Below, in pieces: positions 25,956 through 34,060 of a DNA stretch of 64,000 bases. Origin of the DNA: an uncultured Clostridia bacterium (GTDB taxonomy: Bacteria; Bacillota; Clostridia; Christensenellales; Aristaeellaceae). Below the pieces are notes generated by a model. It worked only from the letters and a program-made list of their open reading frames with translations. It did no database searches and had not been told where the DNA came from. Position 1 is the first letter of the stretch. Each line of letters opens with the position of its first letter. Both the position numbers and the translations under genes were made by a program. Where the stretch lies: assembly GCA_934643825.1 (NCBI GenBank), contig CAKUCW010000005.1:39256-103255 (forward strand). The letters are read 5' to 3'.

Positions 25956-25984
25956 GCATAAATCGCGTCGCCTGCCGCATAATA
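25956..25984 (+). promoter_or_regulatory. Candidate forespore sigma-G/F-type promoter of spoVT
   Basis: GCATA (25956-25960), 17 bp, CATAATA (25978-25984) agree with the known Bacillus sigma-G pattern (gHATR, about 17-18 bp, CATnHTA). No good vegetative -35 was found at the right distance. In Bacillus subtilis spoVT is transcribed by sigma-G. The match is by eye only. Confidence 0.5.
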
Positions 25985-26028
25985 GAGGTGCCAAAGAGAG
26001 CGAAAGTTGAAGAAGGAGGCAGCATATT

Positions 26029-26223
26029 GTGCGAGCAACGGGCATAGTGCGGAGAATCGACGAATTGGGACGTGTGGTCATTCCCAAGGAGATTCGGCGC
26101 ACGCTGAGAATTCGCGAGGGCGACCCGCAACAGACGGCATTGGAAGGCGATGCGCAGGAGGACGCGCAGATGCTTCTGGCGCTGCTGGCGGGCGTGATCG
26201 AGCAGAGAAAGAAGTATGCGTGA
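26029..26223 (+). CDS. spoVT: SpoVT N-terminal fragment (5' part of an interrupted spoVT) with an element-derived tail
   Basis: Residues 1-33 are a near-perfect SpoVT/AbrB opening: RATGIVRRIDELGRVVIPKE, then IRRTLRIREGDP. After Pro33 the sequence changes abruptly to QQTALEGDAQ and a Leu/Ala-rich helix ending IEQRKKYA, which is not AbrB-like. The missing continuation (LEIYTDKDGEVILKKYSP and the GAF-like domain) is found at 63427-63882 behind the serine recombinase. The break falls inside the AbrB fold of about 50 residues, so this 64-residue product is unlikely to bind DNA normally. GTG 26029 has AAGGAGG 9 bp upstream. The 31-residue tail is what the recombinase would carry at its C-terminus if the element were circular. 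Seen: the split and shared core. Inferred: insertion. Confidence 0.9.
   Translation: MRATGIVRRIDELGRVVIPKEIRRTLRIREGDPQQTALEGDAQEDAQMLLALLAGVIEQRKKYA
26119..26128 (+). other. attL core (left junction of the element)
   Basis: The 10-bp ggcgacccgc encodes Gly-Asp-Pro of the conserved SpoVT stretch REGDP-LEI. It is identical to the right junction; bases on both sides differ (g before and aac after here, c before and ttg after at the right). Confidence 0.85.
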
Positions 26224-26244
26224 AAGCGGAAAATCGAATGATCG

Positions 26245-26272
26245 AGCGCGGCTTGCAGAAGCTGCGCTTTTT
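26245..26272 (+). terminator. Hairpin terminator after the SpoVT fragment
   Basis: Stem agcgc/gcgct with inner GC pairs, then TTTTT. Almost the same hairpin, including the trailing tgcata, recurs at 27854-27882 after hipA. Confidence 0.7.
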
Positions 26273-26289
26273 GCATAGAAAGTATTGTC

Positions 26290-26318
26290 TTGAAAACAAA
26301 AACGCATTGTGATATACT
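26290..26318 (+). promoter_or_regulatory. Promoter of the HipBA-type operon
   Basis: TTGAAA (26290-26295), 17 bp, TATACT (26313-26318). Downstream, aaatatggtc (26329-26338) and aaatatgatc (26369-26378) form a direct repeat that could be the operator of the HTH protein; this last point is speculative. Confidence 0.75.
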
Positions 26319-26392
26319 GAAATGGATAAAATATGGTCTATTAAGCGTGACTCTTAGAGATTTGTATCAAATATGATCCGTTGGAGAATGAC

Positions 26393-26668
26393 ATGAAGTT
26401 CGTTTGGGAAACGCCGGAAGAAATTGACAAAGCGTTGGCGCAGCGTTTGAGCCGCATCCGCAAGCGCCGCAATCTTTCACAGCAGGCGTTGAGCGAAAAG
26501 AGCAATGTAAGCTATGGAAGCATCAAGCGCTTTGAAACGACGGGGCAGATTTCGCTGAACTCGCTGACAAAGTTGTGTGTTGCACTGGACTGCGCGGATG
26601 AAATCAAAAATCTGTTCACGAATGTGGAATACGGCAGCATTGAGGAGGTTATCCGTGAAAGAACGTAA
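26393..26668 (+). CDS. XRE-family HTH regulator, HipB-like antitoxin
   Basis: The 91-residue protein has a Cro/CI-type helix-turn-helix: ALAQRLSRIRKRRNLSQQAL then SEKSNVSYGSIKRFETTGQI. Its gene overlaps the HipA-type gene by 14 bp, the standard order of hipBA modules, where HipB binds the operon promoter and neutralises HipA. The ATG at 26393 has TTGGAG 6 bp upstream; a TTG at 26381 would add four residues. Lying at the left end of the element, it may act as an addiction system that keeps the element in the cell. Confidence 0.85.
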   Translation: MKFVWETPEEIDKALAQRLSRIRKRRNLSQQALSEKSNVSYGSIKRFETTGQISLNSLTKLCVALDCADEIKNLFTNVEYGSIEEVIRERT

Positions 26669-27782
26669 GCTCGAAGTCTACCTCGGCGAGCGATTTGTCG
26701 GAACGATGGCGCAGACCGCGGATCGGCGGGTAGCGTTCGCTTATTCGGAAGAATGGCTGGACAACGGCTTTGCAATCAGTCCGTTTTCGCTGCCGGTGGA
26801 GCAAAAGGTCTTTGTTCCGACGAGCCAAGCGTTTTCCGGATTGTGGGGCGTGTTTGCCGATAGTCTGCCGGATGCGTGGGGGCAGCTGCTGGTCGATCGG
26901 ATGTTAAAGGCGCGGGGAATTCTTTCTGCGGATATGACGCAGTTGGAGCGCTTGGCGATCGTCGGCGATTCGGGCATGGGCGCGTTGTTGTACCGCCCGG
27001 CGTGGAATATCCAGCAGAATACGGCGATTGACGATTTGGACGAGCTTTCCGCTCAATGTCATGCGATACTGAATCACGAGGATGCAGGCAATCTGGATGA
27101 ACTATTCCAAATGGGCGGCAGTTCCGGCGGCGCAAGACCGAAGATCATGACGGATGAGTGGATCATCAAGTTTCCGGCTTCCGATGAGATGAAGGATAGC
27201 GGCACGATGGAAAAAGCCTATATGGATTGCGCTGCGGATTGTGGAATCATCGTGCCGGAAACCAAGCTGATGCCGTCCGATGTGTGCGCGGGTTACTTTG
27301 CTGTAAAGCGGTTTGACCGAAGAAAGACGGATGGGCATATCGAGCGGCAGCACATGCTGACTGCGGCGGCGATTCTCGAAGTGGATTGGCGCACCGCCGC
27401 GATGGACTATCATACGCTGATGAAACTGACGAAGATTCTTTCTCTGGATAATCGGGAAGATTTGGAGCAGATGTACAGACGGATGTGTTTCAATGTCTTT
27501 GCGCATAATCGCGATGACCATGCGAAGAATTTCAGCTGGATCTATGACGAACAGATGGATTGCTGGCATCCGTCGCCGGCGTATGATTTGACGTGGAGCA
27601 CGACCTACTTCGGAGAGCATAGCACGACGGTGGATGGAAACGGCAGGAATCCTGGGATGAAAGAGCTGCTGGCAGTTGGAAAGGCGGCGGGGATGAACGC
27701 GAAGAACTGCAAGAAGATTGTTGAGGAGATTCGGGAAAAGACGCGGACGCTTGAAGCGACATACCGGGGCTGGAAATCGTAG
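26655..27782 (+). CDS. hipA: HipA-type serine/threonine kinase toxin
   Basis: The 375 residues carry the HipA N-terminal region (KLEVYLGERFVGTMAQTADR, then FSGLWGVFADSLPDAWGQLL), the Gly/Ser loop MGGSSGGARPKI with Lys in EWIIKFPA, and the catalytic loop NVFAHNRDDHAKNFSWIYD. PAYDLTWS follows as the metal-binding DFG-like segment. HipA kinases phosphorylate glutamyl-tRNA synthetase and cause growth arrest; related proteins may have other targets. GTG 26655 was chosen because GAGGAGG lies 6 bp upstream; the longer open frame starts inside hipB. Length is slightly under the 440 residues of E. coli HipA, as in many HipA-like proteins. A hairpin terminator follows at 27854. Confidence 0.88.
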   Translation: MKERKLEVYLGERFVGTMAQTADRRVAFAYSEEWLDNGFAISPFSLPVEQKVFVPTSQAFSGLWGVFADSLPDAWGQLLVDRMLKARGILSADMTQLERLAIVGDSGMGALLYRPAWNIQQNTAIDDLDELSAQCHAILNHEDAGNLDELFQMGGSSGGARPKIMTDEWIIKFPASDEMKDSGTMEKAYMDCAADCGIIVPETKLMPSDVCAGYFAVKRFDRRKTDGHIERQHMLTAAAILEVDWRTAAMDYHTLMKLTKILSLDNREDLEQMYRRMCFNVFAHNRDDHAKNFSWIYDEQMDCWHPSPAYDLTWSTTYFGEHSTTVDGNGRNPGMKELLAVGKAAGMNAKNCKKIVEEIREKTRTLEATYRGWKS

Positions 27783-27853
27783 AATCTGCGTTTCGGTGAA
27801 AATGGATGACAGAAACGTGAATTGCTTTGAAACGATAACAGTATAGACGAGAG

Positions 27854-27882
27854 AGCGCGGCTTGAAAAGGCTGCGCTTTTTG
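27854..27882 (+). terminator. Hairpin terminator after hipA
   Basis: Stem agcgcggct.../ggctgcgct followed by TTTTT; a near copy of the hairpin at 26245-26272, so the module is flanked by duplicated sequence. Confidence 0.7.
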
Positions 27883-27905
27883 CATACCTATGGCAGTTTT
27901 TAAAA

Positions 27906-28151
27906 TTAAAGCATATATCCACAAGAGCGAAACCACCCCACACAATCTGTTTGAAATGCACAATGAATCGCGTGCGGAAGAGCTTCGACAGTTCTGGCTT
28001 TGAATTTAAGCAAAAGAGCTTTTATCTTAGACCAAAGTTTTTCGATAGGGTTCAAATCAGGACTATACGGTGGAAGATAAACATACTGAACATGTGAATT
28101 ATCCAACAGTGCCTTCACCGCTTTTGCATGATGTGATTTCATGTTATCCAT
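27906..28151 (-). pseudogene. IS630-family transposase remnant
   Basis: The 81-residue frame begins MDNMKSHHAKAV and continues with YVYLPPYSPDLNPIEKLWSK, the second catalytic Asp region and Glu of the IS630/Tc1 DDE domain. The N-terminal half, with the HTH domain and first Asp motif, is absent, so it is a dead 3' fragment. The sequence upstream of it on the minus strand shows no continuation. It marks the boundary between the hipBA module and the esterase array and may have helped assemble the cargo. Confidence 0.8.
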
Positions 28152-28516
28152 GCAGCATGATGCTCACCTTCTCTGATTCTGTTATCCCACTTTTTTCAAA
28201 AAATTTTAAGAACTGCGATATTTTTGAAAATTGCTATAAACCAATCCACAGCATCCCTTACAGTGTAGCGCAGTCCCTGGAAAGGAGATCAAGAAACCGC
28301 TACTCAATCATATAAGGAGGATGAAACAAAAGGAAACAAACCAATTCAGAAAAGAGATTTACCTTTTAATCGTCATATTATATAAAAAGAAGAAAAAGAA
28401 CATAAACAGAAAAATAGTGCATTTAAAACAAAGCCGAGCTTGCGTATACTGATCATGAAGTTGAATAGTAACAAAAATACATGCGGAAAAATGGCAAAAT
28501 GACAGGTGGGCGGAAT
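28152..28516 (+). other. AT-rich spacer before the esterase array, with a weak promoter candidate
   Basis: No credible gene is seen. At 28422-28450 TTTAAA, 17 bp and TATACT could form a promoter for the first esterase gene; the -35 is poor. The left part may be leftover IS sequence. Confidence 0.4.
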
Positions 28517-30412
28517 ATGCGAAAAACAAAATGGATGGTTCCGATGACTTTGATTTCTAGTATGTTGTTTACAACGACGGCGAGTGCCTTGGAGTATTCT
28601 GGTAATATTGGAAATCAAGCTTCATTCCAGACCATGGCAGAAGTACAAGCAACTGCATCAGATGAAATGAATGCAATAACTGGAGTAAAATACATGGCAC
28701 ATCCTGCCATGGCAGAATTCCCGAGCGACACGACCTATGTTTATCGCAGTGCGGATATGTACGGGAGAAATGCGGCGGTGCGCATTAACACAAATCTGGT
28801 AGTTTATTCGGATAAGAGCTTTGCAAGCAAAGAAGACGCGCAGGCTTATCTGAAAGAACTGGGTTTGATTGATATGATTGATCAGGCAAAGGGAAGCATT
28901 GTTTTGGTTACGCCGTCAGATCCTGAAAAGGGATTCACCGCAGCCGATCAAAAATACTACTATGATTTGCAGACGGCTATGTTTTCTATCAATGTTAGTG
29001 AAATGCATGGCGAAGAGAAGTTCACATATGTGGATGCGTATGCATATGGAGGTTATGGTTACCTGTATGTCATAGGCATTGATGGTGGTGCAACATTCCT
29101 GAATAATTATGTTTCCGGTACGTTTGACTATGTAAGCCGCATTGCTGGTATGGTACTTGTTGGTGGCAGCATGGATAGGGTGCGTGATGTGGCAAGCTTT
29201 GTTCCGGTTTATCTTGTCAATCCGACTGATTCTGTCGAAGCAAAGTATGAAGCGGTTAATGGTACGGATTCTATTTTACGCGAAGGCGATAAAGTGACGC
29301 ATTACAATCAGCAGTATCCGGTTCGCCGCGTGGTTTCGATTAGAAATGATGATGTAGATTTGCCGACTATCATGAACGATGCATACTATAATTTCTTGAT
29401 TAAAGCAAAACGCGGACAGGAAATTACAGGTGGATTATATTCTGCTTCTACTCCGTATCAGGGGTACGGAGCAGACTGTGCGCCATATTCGCTTTCACCG
29501 CGTGATGCGATTATTGACGGCAAGACAGAAGCTGGAATTTATCTTTTTGAGCATGTGGAAGAGCGTTTTGCGGATGTCAAAACTGAAGCAGGCGAATACT
29601 TGCAAACGTGGTATGAGTATCTGCCGGAAGATATTGTCAACGGAACGGCACAGCCCGGCACGGTTCCCCTGATCCTTGCACTGCATGGCGGCGGTGATGA
29701 CCCACGACAGTTTGTGGATGGACAGGGATTCCTTGAATTGGCGGGTCGCGAGAAATTGGCAATCGTCGCACCGGAAAAAGGAGCACTGCACACAACGGAT
29801 ACCGAAGGCGATGACTTTATGTCTAAAGTTATGCCGCGCTTGGTTCGTTATATGTTGGATACTTATCCTGCACTGGATGCATCCCGAGTTTATGTGACGG
29901 GTTTCTCAATGGGGTCTTTGGCGACATTGCGCACGGCATATGGAGCTCCTGAATTATTTGCAGCAGCGTATCCACAGTCCGGCATCCGCGGTGCGGAGCC
30001 GACAGAAGAGGATGCCAAGCATTTTGAGAACGTCGATTTGCCGATGGTTGTTTCTACTTCGGAATACAACATGGTATATGCGCCGCATTTGTCCGAGGGA
30101 TTTTACAACCTGATCAGCAAGCTTGCGGTTTTGGACAAAATGGATGCGCTGCCTGCCGCAGAGTATGATACATATCCCATCAGTGGATTTAAGGCGGATA
30201 TCTATACCGAAAAGAAACTGAATGACGATTATGTGGTTCACAGCTGGTATCTGAAGAATGACGACGGTATTCCGATGGTCGGTGCGACGTATGTTGAGAG
30301 CATCGTTCATTGCCTGTACCCGCAGCATGCTAACATGATTTGGGATTTCTTCAAACATTATTCTCGTGATTTGGAAACCGGAAAGATTATCTATCATGAA
30401 AATGTAGATTGA
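28517..30412 (+). CDS. Secreted two-domain alpha/beta hydrolase (esterase) paralog 1
   Basis: The 631-residue protein has a signal peptide (MRKTKWMVPMTLISSM..., cleavage near ASA). The C-terminal domain is an esterase of the PHB-depolymerase/LpqC/CE1-like type: oxyanion loop LHGGGDD (His390), nucleophile Ser464 in GFSMGS, and likely catalytic His598 in IVHCLYPQHA. The N-terminal domain (about 30-300) has the same rhythm, but at its elbow reads GIDGGATF with Asp189 in the nucleophile place. The substrate is not known; an ester-linked sugar or cell-wall component fits the locus. ATG 28517 follows GGTGGGCGG; earlier Met codons give no good signal peptide. It is the first of seven paralogs and ends before a hairpin terminator at 30427. 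Confidence 0.85.
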   Translation: MRKTKWMVPMTLISSMLFTTTASALEYSGNIGNQASFQTMAEVQATASDEMNAITGVKYMAHPAMAEFPSDTTYVYRSADMYGRNAAVRINTNLVVYSDKSFASKEDAQAYLKELGLIDMIDQAKGSIVLVTPSDPEKGFTAADQKYYYDLQTAMFSINVSEMHGEEKFTYVDAYAYGGYGYLYVIGIDGGATFLNNYVSGTFDYVSRIAGMVLVGGSMDRVRDVASFVPVYLVNPTDSVEAKYEAVNGTDSILREGDKVTHYNQQYPVRRVVSIRNDDVDLPTIMNDAYYNFLIKAKRGQEITGGLYSASTPYQGYGADCAPYSLSPRDAIIDGKTEAGIYLFEHVEERFADVKTEAGEYLQTWYEYLPEDIVNGTAQPGTVPLILALHGGGDDPRQFVDGQGFLELAGREKLAIVAPEKGALHTTDTEGDDFMSKVMPRLVRYMLDTYPALDASRVYVTGFSMGSLATLRTAYGAPELFAAAYPQSGIRGAEPTEEDAKHFENVDLPMVVSTSEYNMVYAPHLSEGFYNLISKLAVLDKMDALPAAEYDTYPISGFKADIYTEKKLNDDYVVHSWYLKNDDGIPMVGATYVESIVHCLYPQHANMIWDFFKHYSRDLETGKIIYHENVD

Positions 30413-30426
30413 CGCACGGTTACGCG

Positions 30427-30462
30427 GCTTTCCGCCTGACGTTTATGAGACGGAAGCCTTTT
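30427..30462 (+). terminator. Terminator between paralogs 1 and 2
   Basis: Stem ggctttccg / cggaagcc with a 15-nt loop, then TTTTAAAA. Confidence 0.65.
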
Positions 30463-30492
30463 AAAACAAGTGTTCAAAGGAGGTTGTACACG

Positions 30493-32418
30493 ATGAAAAG
30501 AAGGATGGGTATTGCTTTACTTTTATCTGCCATGTGCTTGATATTTTCGGCAAGTACGGCGGGCGCTGTCAAGTTTTATGGATGTCAGTTTAACGAGCCG
30601 ACATTTGAAACGCTGGAGGAAACGCGGCTTAGCGGACCGGAAGCCATCAAGGATTTGCCATCTAATCAGGGAAAAGTATTTGTTTCCCATCCGGTTCTTG
30701 ATGGTTATCCGGAAGGAACAACATTTGTTTACCGTTCCGCGAACATGTACGGAGACCGTGCAGCAGCTCGCATGAATACCAATCTGCTCGTCTTTGCTCA
30801 AAAACACTTTGAAAATAAGGAAAGTGCCGAGACGTATCTTCGGGAACTGGGGCTGATTGACATTGCTGACCACAGCATCGGGAGTGTCGTTTTAGTAACT
30901 CCGGCAGACGGCGAGGCATTCGGTCAGGCAGATCAGACTAACTACTATAAACTTCAAACGGCAATGCTTGCGCAGAAAGCAGGCGGGAAAGATGCTGAAG
31001 GAAACGATGTGTCATATTCCGATGCGGAGTATTATGGCGGTTACGGTTATCTATATGTCATTGGTATTGATGAAGGCGCGACGTTTCTTAATAACTATGT
31101 TGCCAGCACATTTGACTATTCCAGCCGTATTGCCGGTATGCTCCTGATTAACGGCGACATGGAACGTATCCGCCAGGTTGCCAGTCTTGTACCGACTTAT
31201 CTGGTGAATGCGGACACAGCAATTCTGACAAAGTATCAGAAAGCAAACAATACCAACGCTTACTATCGCGATGCGGACGATGAAGTGTTTTTCAATCAGG
31301 AACTTCCGCTCCAAAAAGTCATTGTTGCACGTGACGGCAACAGGACCAACGCTGATTATATCAAGCATGCCTACTACGAGTACTTTGTTAAAGCAATGCG
31401 TGTACCCGTTATCAAGGCAGGATTGTACACGGCTGCTACTCCGTATCAGGGCGGTGCTTTTGACGAAGCGCCATATTCACTGTGCGACCGCAATGCAATT
31501 TTTGACGGCAAGACAGAAGATGGTATCTATCTGTTCTCGCATGTAGATGACACATTTAAGGACATTGTTTCCACTAATGGCGATTTTATGGAGACGTGGT
31601 TTGAGTATCTGCCGGAGGAAGTACTGAACAATACGGCTGCTCCGGGCAGCATTCCGCTGGTTCTTGCCAACCATGGAGGTGGAGACGATCCGCGTCTGTT
31701 CGTGGATGAAATTGGTCTGCTGTCTTTGGCAGGTAAGGAACGGTTTGCGGTTGTTGCAGCCGAGCACCAGAGTATTTATGGCGGCTTCTTTAGCAACGGA
31801 GCGCCGAGCATTCTTCCGCAGGCTCTTCCGGCACTGGTTCGCTATATGCTTGATAAGTATCCGGCATTGGATGCAAGCCGTGTTTATACCACGGGATACT
31901 CGCTGGGCGGAGGAGCAACCTTCATGGCGATTTATGGTGATCCCAGCGTGTTTGCAGCAGCTGTTCCTATGGCGGCTGCCGGATATGCAGCGACGGAAGA
32001 ACAGATTGCTCAGTTTGAAAAATACGATCTGCCGATTATGTTCACGACGTCTTCCTTTGATTTGCCAGGTGCGTTTACTCCGGCGACAACAACCATATCC
32101 GAAGCGTATCAAGGCTATGTAAATACATTCCTTGCTTACAACGGGATTGACAAAAAGATCGAGTATGATTTCGAAACGTATCCGATCAGCGGTTTTGAAG
32201 GAGATCGTTATACGGAGATTACGCTGAATGGTGAGTATCGAAACATGACGTGGCTTCTTGACAACGCAGATGGCGTGCCGATGGTCGGCATCAGCTACAC
32301 GCAGGATCTGGTGCATGCACTGTATCCTGAATATGCGAAAGTATTCTGGAACTTTGTTAAACACTATTCCCGCAATCAGGAAACTGGTGCAATTGAATAT
32401 ACTGAATTCGTGAAGTAA
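30493..32418 (+). CDS. Secreted two-domain alpha/beta hydrolase (esterase) paralog 2
   Basis: The 641 residues share the array layout: signal peptide (MKRRMGIALLLSAMCLIFSA, cleavage near AGA), N-terminal domain with GIDEGATF (Asp193; the third position is Glu here), and C-terminal esterase domain with NHGGGDD (His394), nucleophile Ser470 in GYSLGGGAT, and LVHALYPEYA for the catalytic His. ATG 30493 has AAAGGAGG 8 bp upstream. It lies only 80 bp after paralog 1, with a terminator between, so expression may depend on partial read-through. It resembles paralog 6 more than paralog 1 in its opening (KFYGCQFNEPTFETLEETRL), suggesting at least two sub-lineages within the array. Confidence 0.85.
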   Translation: MKRRMGIALLLSAMCLIFSASTAGAVKFYGCQFNEPTFETLEETRLSGPEAIKDLPSNQGKVFVSHPVLDGYPEGTTFVYRSANMYGDRAAARMNTNLLVFAQKHFENKESAETYLRELGLIDIADHSIGSVVLVTPADGEAFGQADQTNYYKLQTAMLAQKAGGKDAEGNDVSYSDAEYYGGYGYLYVIGIDEGATFLNNYVASTFDYSSRIAGMLLINGDMERIRQVASLVPTYLVNADTAILTKYQKANNTNAYYRDADDEVFFNQELPLQKVIVARDGNRTNADYIKHAYYEYFVKAMRVPVIKAGLYTAATPYQGGAFDEAPYSLCDRNAIFDGKTEDGIYLFSHVDDTFKDIVSTNGDFMETWFEYLPEEVLNNTAAPGSIPLVLANHGGGDDPRLFVDEIGLLSLAGKERFAVVAAEHQSIYGGFFSNGAPSILPQALPALVRYMLDKYPALDASRVYTTGYSLGGGATFMAIYGDPSVFAAAVPMAAAGYAATEEQIAQFEKYDLPIMFTTSSFDLPGAFTPATTTISEAYQGYVNTFLAYNGIDKKIEYDFETYPISGFEGDRYTEITLNGEYRNMTWLLDNADGVPMVGISYTQDLVHALYPEYAKVFWNFVKHYSRNQETGAIEYTEFVK

Positions 32419-32432
32419 GTAATTTTCCTGCT

Positions 32433-32466
32433 TGCCGCTGTTCCCTTCTGCGATAGGAACAGCGGC
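32433..32466 (+). terminator. Stem-loop after paralog 2
   Basis: An 11-bp perfect stem gccgctgttcc / ggaacagcggc; no T-run follows, so it may be an RNA-stabilising structure rather than a terminator. The spacer from there to 32781 contains only AT-rich sequence and a doubtful 13-codon frame. Confidence 0.55.
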
Positions 32467-32781
32467 ATCAGGAATAAAGTAATCATTTACGATGAATGTG
32501 CTTGAAAACAGATTCCCAACTCTTTATGAATAGTTAACCAAGAAAATTGCATAGGGGAATATTAATCCTCTGGTACATAAAAATGTTAAAACATTAAAAC
32601 ATGATTTGTATAACGTGATTATGAACGACTCTGAGCTGTGGGCATAAAGTATAGAAGTGAATAAGTCCCCTTGTATTTGCGCTTTTAGAAAAGGAGGTAT
32701 AGAAAGATTGATGCGCACTACCGTTGGTGGACAGAGTATTGATGTTCGGTAACAATATTGATGTTAAAAAGGAGGATAACC

Positions 32782-33897
32782 ATGAAGAAGTCAATTATTG
32801 CTTTGATGCTTGCGGCTGCGATAATACTGTGTATGTTCTCTATTGGATGTGCTGAAAAAACTGTATCCCCTGTTCTGAGTGTTACAGCAAAGACGCATGT
32901 AGGAGATCTTGGTCAATTGGTTGATTCTTTCACTGTGCGACTGAATGAAGAATTTGATTTTACCGGAATTGATAAAGATAATATATTGATAGAGAACAAT
33001 ACGCGTCATCCTTATATTTCGGATTTTTCTAATGGCGTCATTGATGTGTTTTGTCACGATGATTTGATGAAAATTGACGTGGACCCCTTCTTGTTTAAAC
33101 AGAATTTTGTTGTCAGTTGTGTACGTGATGGTGAAATGCTCTTCTCTTTTACGATAAACGATGTTGTATCGTATACGACAGATGTAGCGGATGAATTTGA
33201 AACAATTCTTACTGATGAAGCCCTATATCGTGTGTATAAGCCGGAAACGGATGATAAGCTGCCGCTCATCATTTGGTTCCATGGAGCGGGAGAACGCGGT
33301 GATGATGGCGATGCTCCTTTGACAGATTACCGGGGCGCAATCTGTTGGGCAGAGCCTGCCTATCAGGAAAAGCATCCCTGCATAGTTTTGGTACCGCAGA
33401 TTCCTGCAGATTCTACTTGGGATAAGACAAAACTGGATGATGTGCGAGCAGTGGCAGACGAATTGGTTGCTTCAGGAATCGTTGACGAAAAGCGGATTTA
33501 TGCGGTCGGTTTTTCTGCCTATCAGGCAACACTTTGGTTTGCAACCTATAATGTGGATTTCGTTGCTGCAGCATTGCACTGCCTGTATTGGCATGCTTAT
33601 GATCCGGATCCGAAGGTTGGCGACGAATGGAGCGGCATTGGTTGGAAAGAGATTGCAGATGCAAAACTGCCGCTCTGGAGTGTTATCAGTACGAAGGATC
33701 CTACGGGTGCAACTGAAGAAATGGAAAAGTATCATATACCCTATCAGTTGGAGAATAATCCGAATTTCCGCTATACCATCTGGACAGAACAGGAAATGTA
33801 TCAATATAAATTATTTGGATTTTTACTTCATCATGGATGGGTGCCTGCTGTCAATAATCAGGAAATGATTGACTGGCTATTTGCACAGAGCAAATAA
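32782..33897 (+). CDS. Lipoprotein esterase (single-domain alpha/beta hydrolase with N-terminal Ig-like region)
   Basis: The 371 residues start with a lipoprotein signal (lipobox FSIGC, Cys23), so the protein is probably held on the outer face of the membrane. Residues 30-140 form a beta-rich region (LVDSFTVRLNEEFDFTGIDK...), perhaps Ig-like. The hydrolase part shows IIWFHGAGERGDD (His167), ADELVASGIVDEKRIYAVGF with Ser245 in GFSAY, and HHGWVP near the end. The nucleophile elbow lacks the last Gly (Tyr instead), which is uncommon. It is related to the peptidase/esterase group around PHB depolymerase, but not a close copy of the seven large paralogs. ATG 32782 has AAGGAGG 7 bp upstream. It sits between paralogs 2 and 3. 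Confidence 0.8.
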   Translation: MKKSIIALMLAAAIILCMFSIGCAEKTVSPVLSVTAKTHVGDLGQLVDSFTVRLNEEFDFTGIDKDNILIENNTRHPYISDFSNGVIDVFCHDDLMKIDVDPFLFKQNFVVSCVRDGEMLFSFTINDVVSYTTDVADEFETILTDEALYRVYKPETDDKLPLIIWFHGAGERGDDGDAPLTDYRGAICWAEPAYQEKHPCIVLVPQIPADSTWDKTKLDDVRAVADELVASGIVDEKRIYAVGFSAYQATLWFATYNVDFVAAALHCLYWHAYDPDPKVGDEWSGIGWKEIADAKLPLWSVISTKDPTGATEEMEKYHIPYQLENNPNFRYTIWTEQEMYQYKLFGFLLHHGWVPAVNNQEMIDWLFAQSK

Positions 33898-34060
33898 CCG
33901 TATTTGGAAGAAATACTAAAATGACGATCTTGCTGCAGTTTTTAAGAGAGATTAGCGCAAGAATTTAAAACGCTTACGTTGTTTTCTCGAATGTTTCTAT
34001 AAGCTTCAAAATTGAAAAATAAAAGAAATAAAAGAAATAAAAGAAAGGAAAGTACTTTTT

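Noticed and set aside
26029..26223. Reading this as an ordinary small AbrB-type regulator
   Set aside because: The first 33 residues match SpoVT but the rest does not, and the true continuation lies at 63427 with the same 10-bp junction.
32711..32752. 13-residue leader peptide frame with AAGGAGG before the lipoprotein esterase gene
   Set aside because: Too short to judge and no codon bias or stem-loop linking it to regulation; left as unproven.
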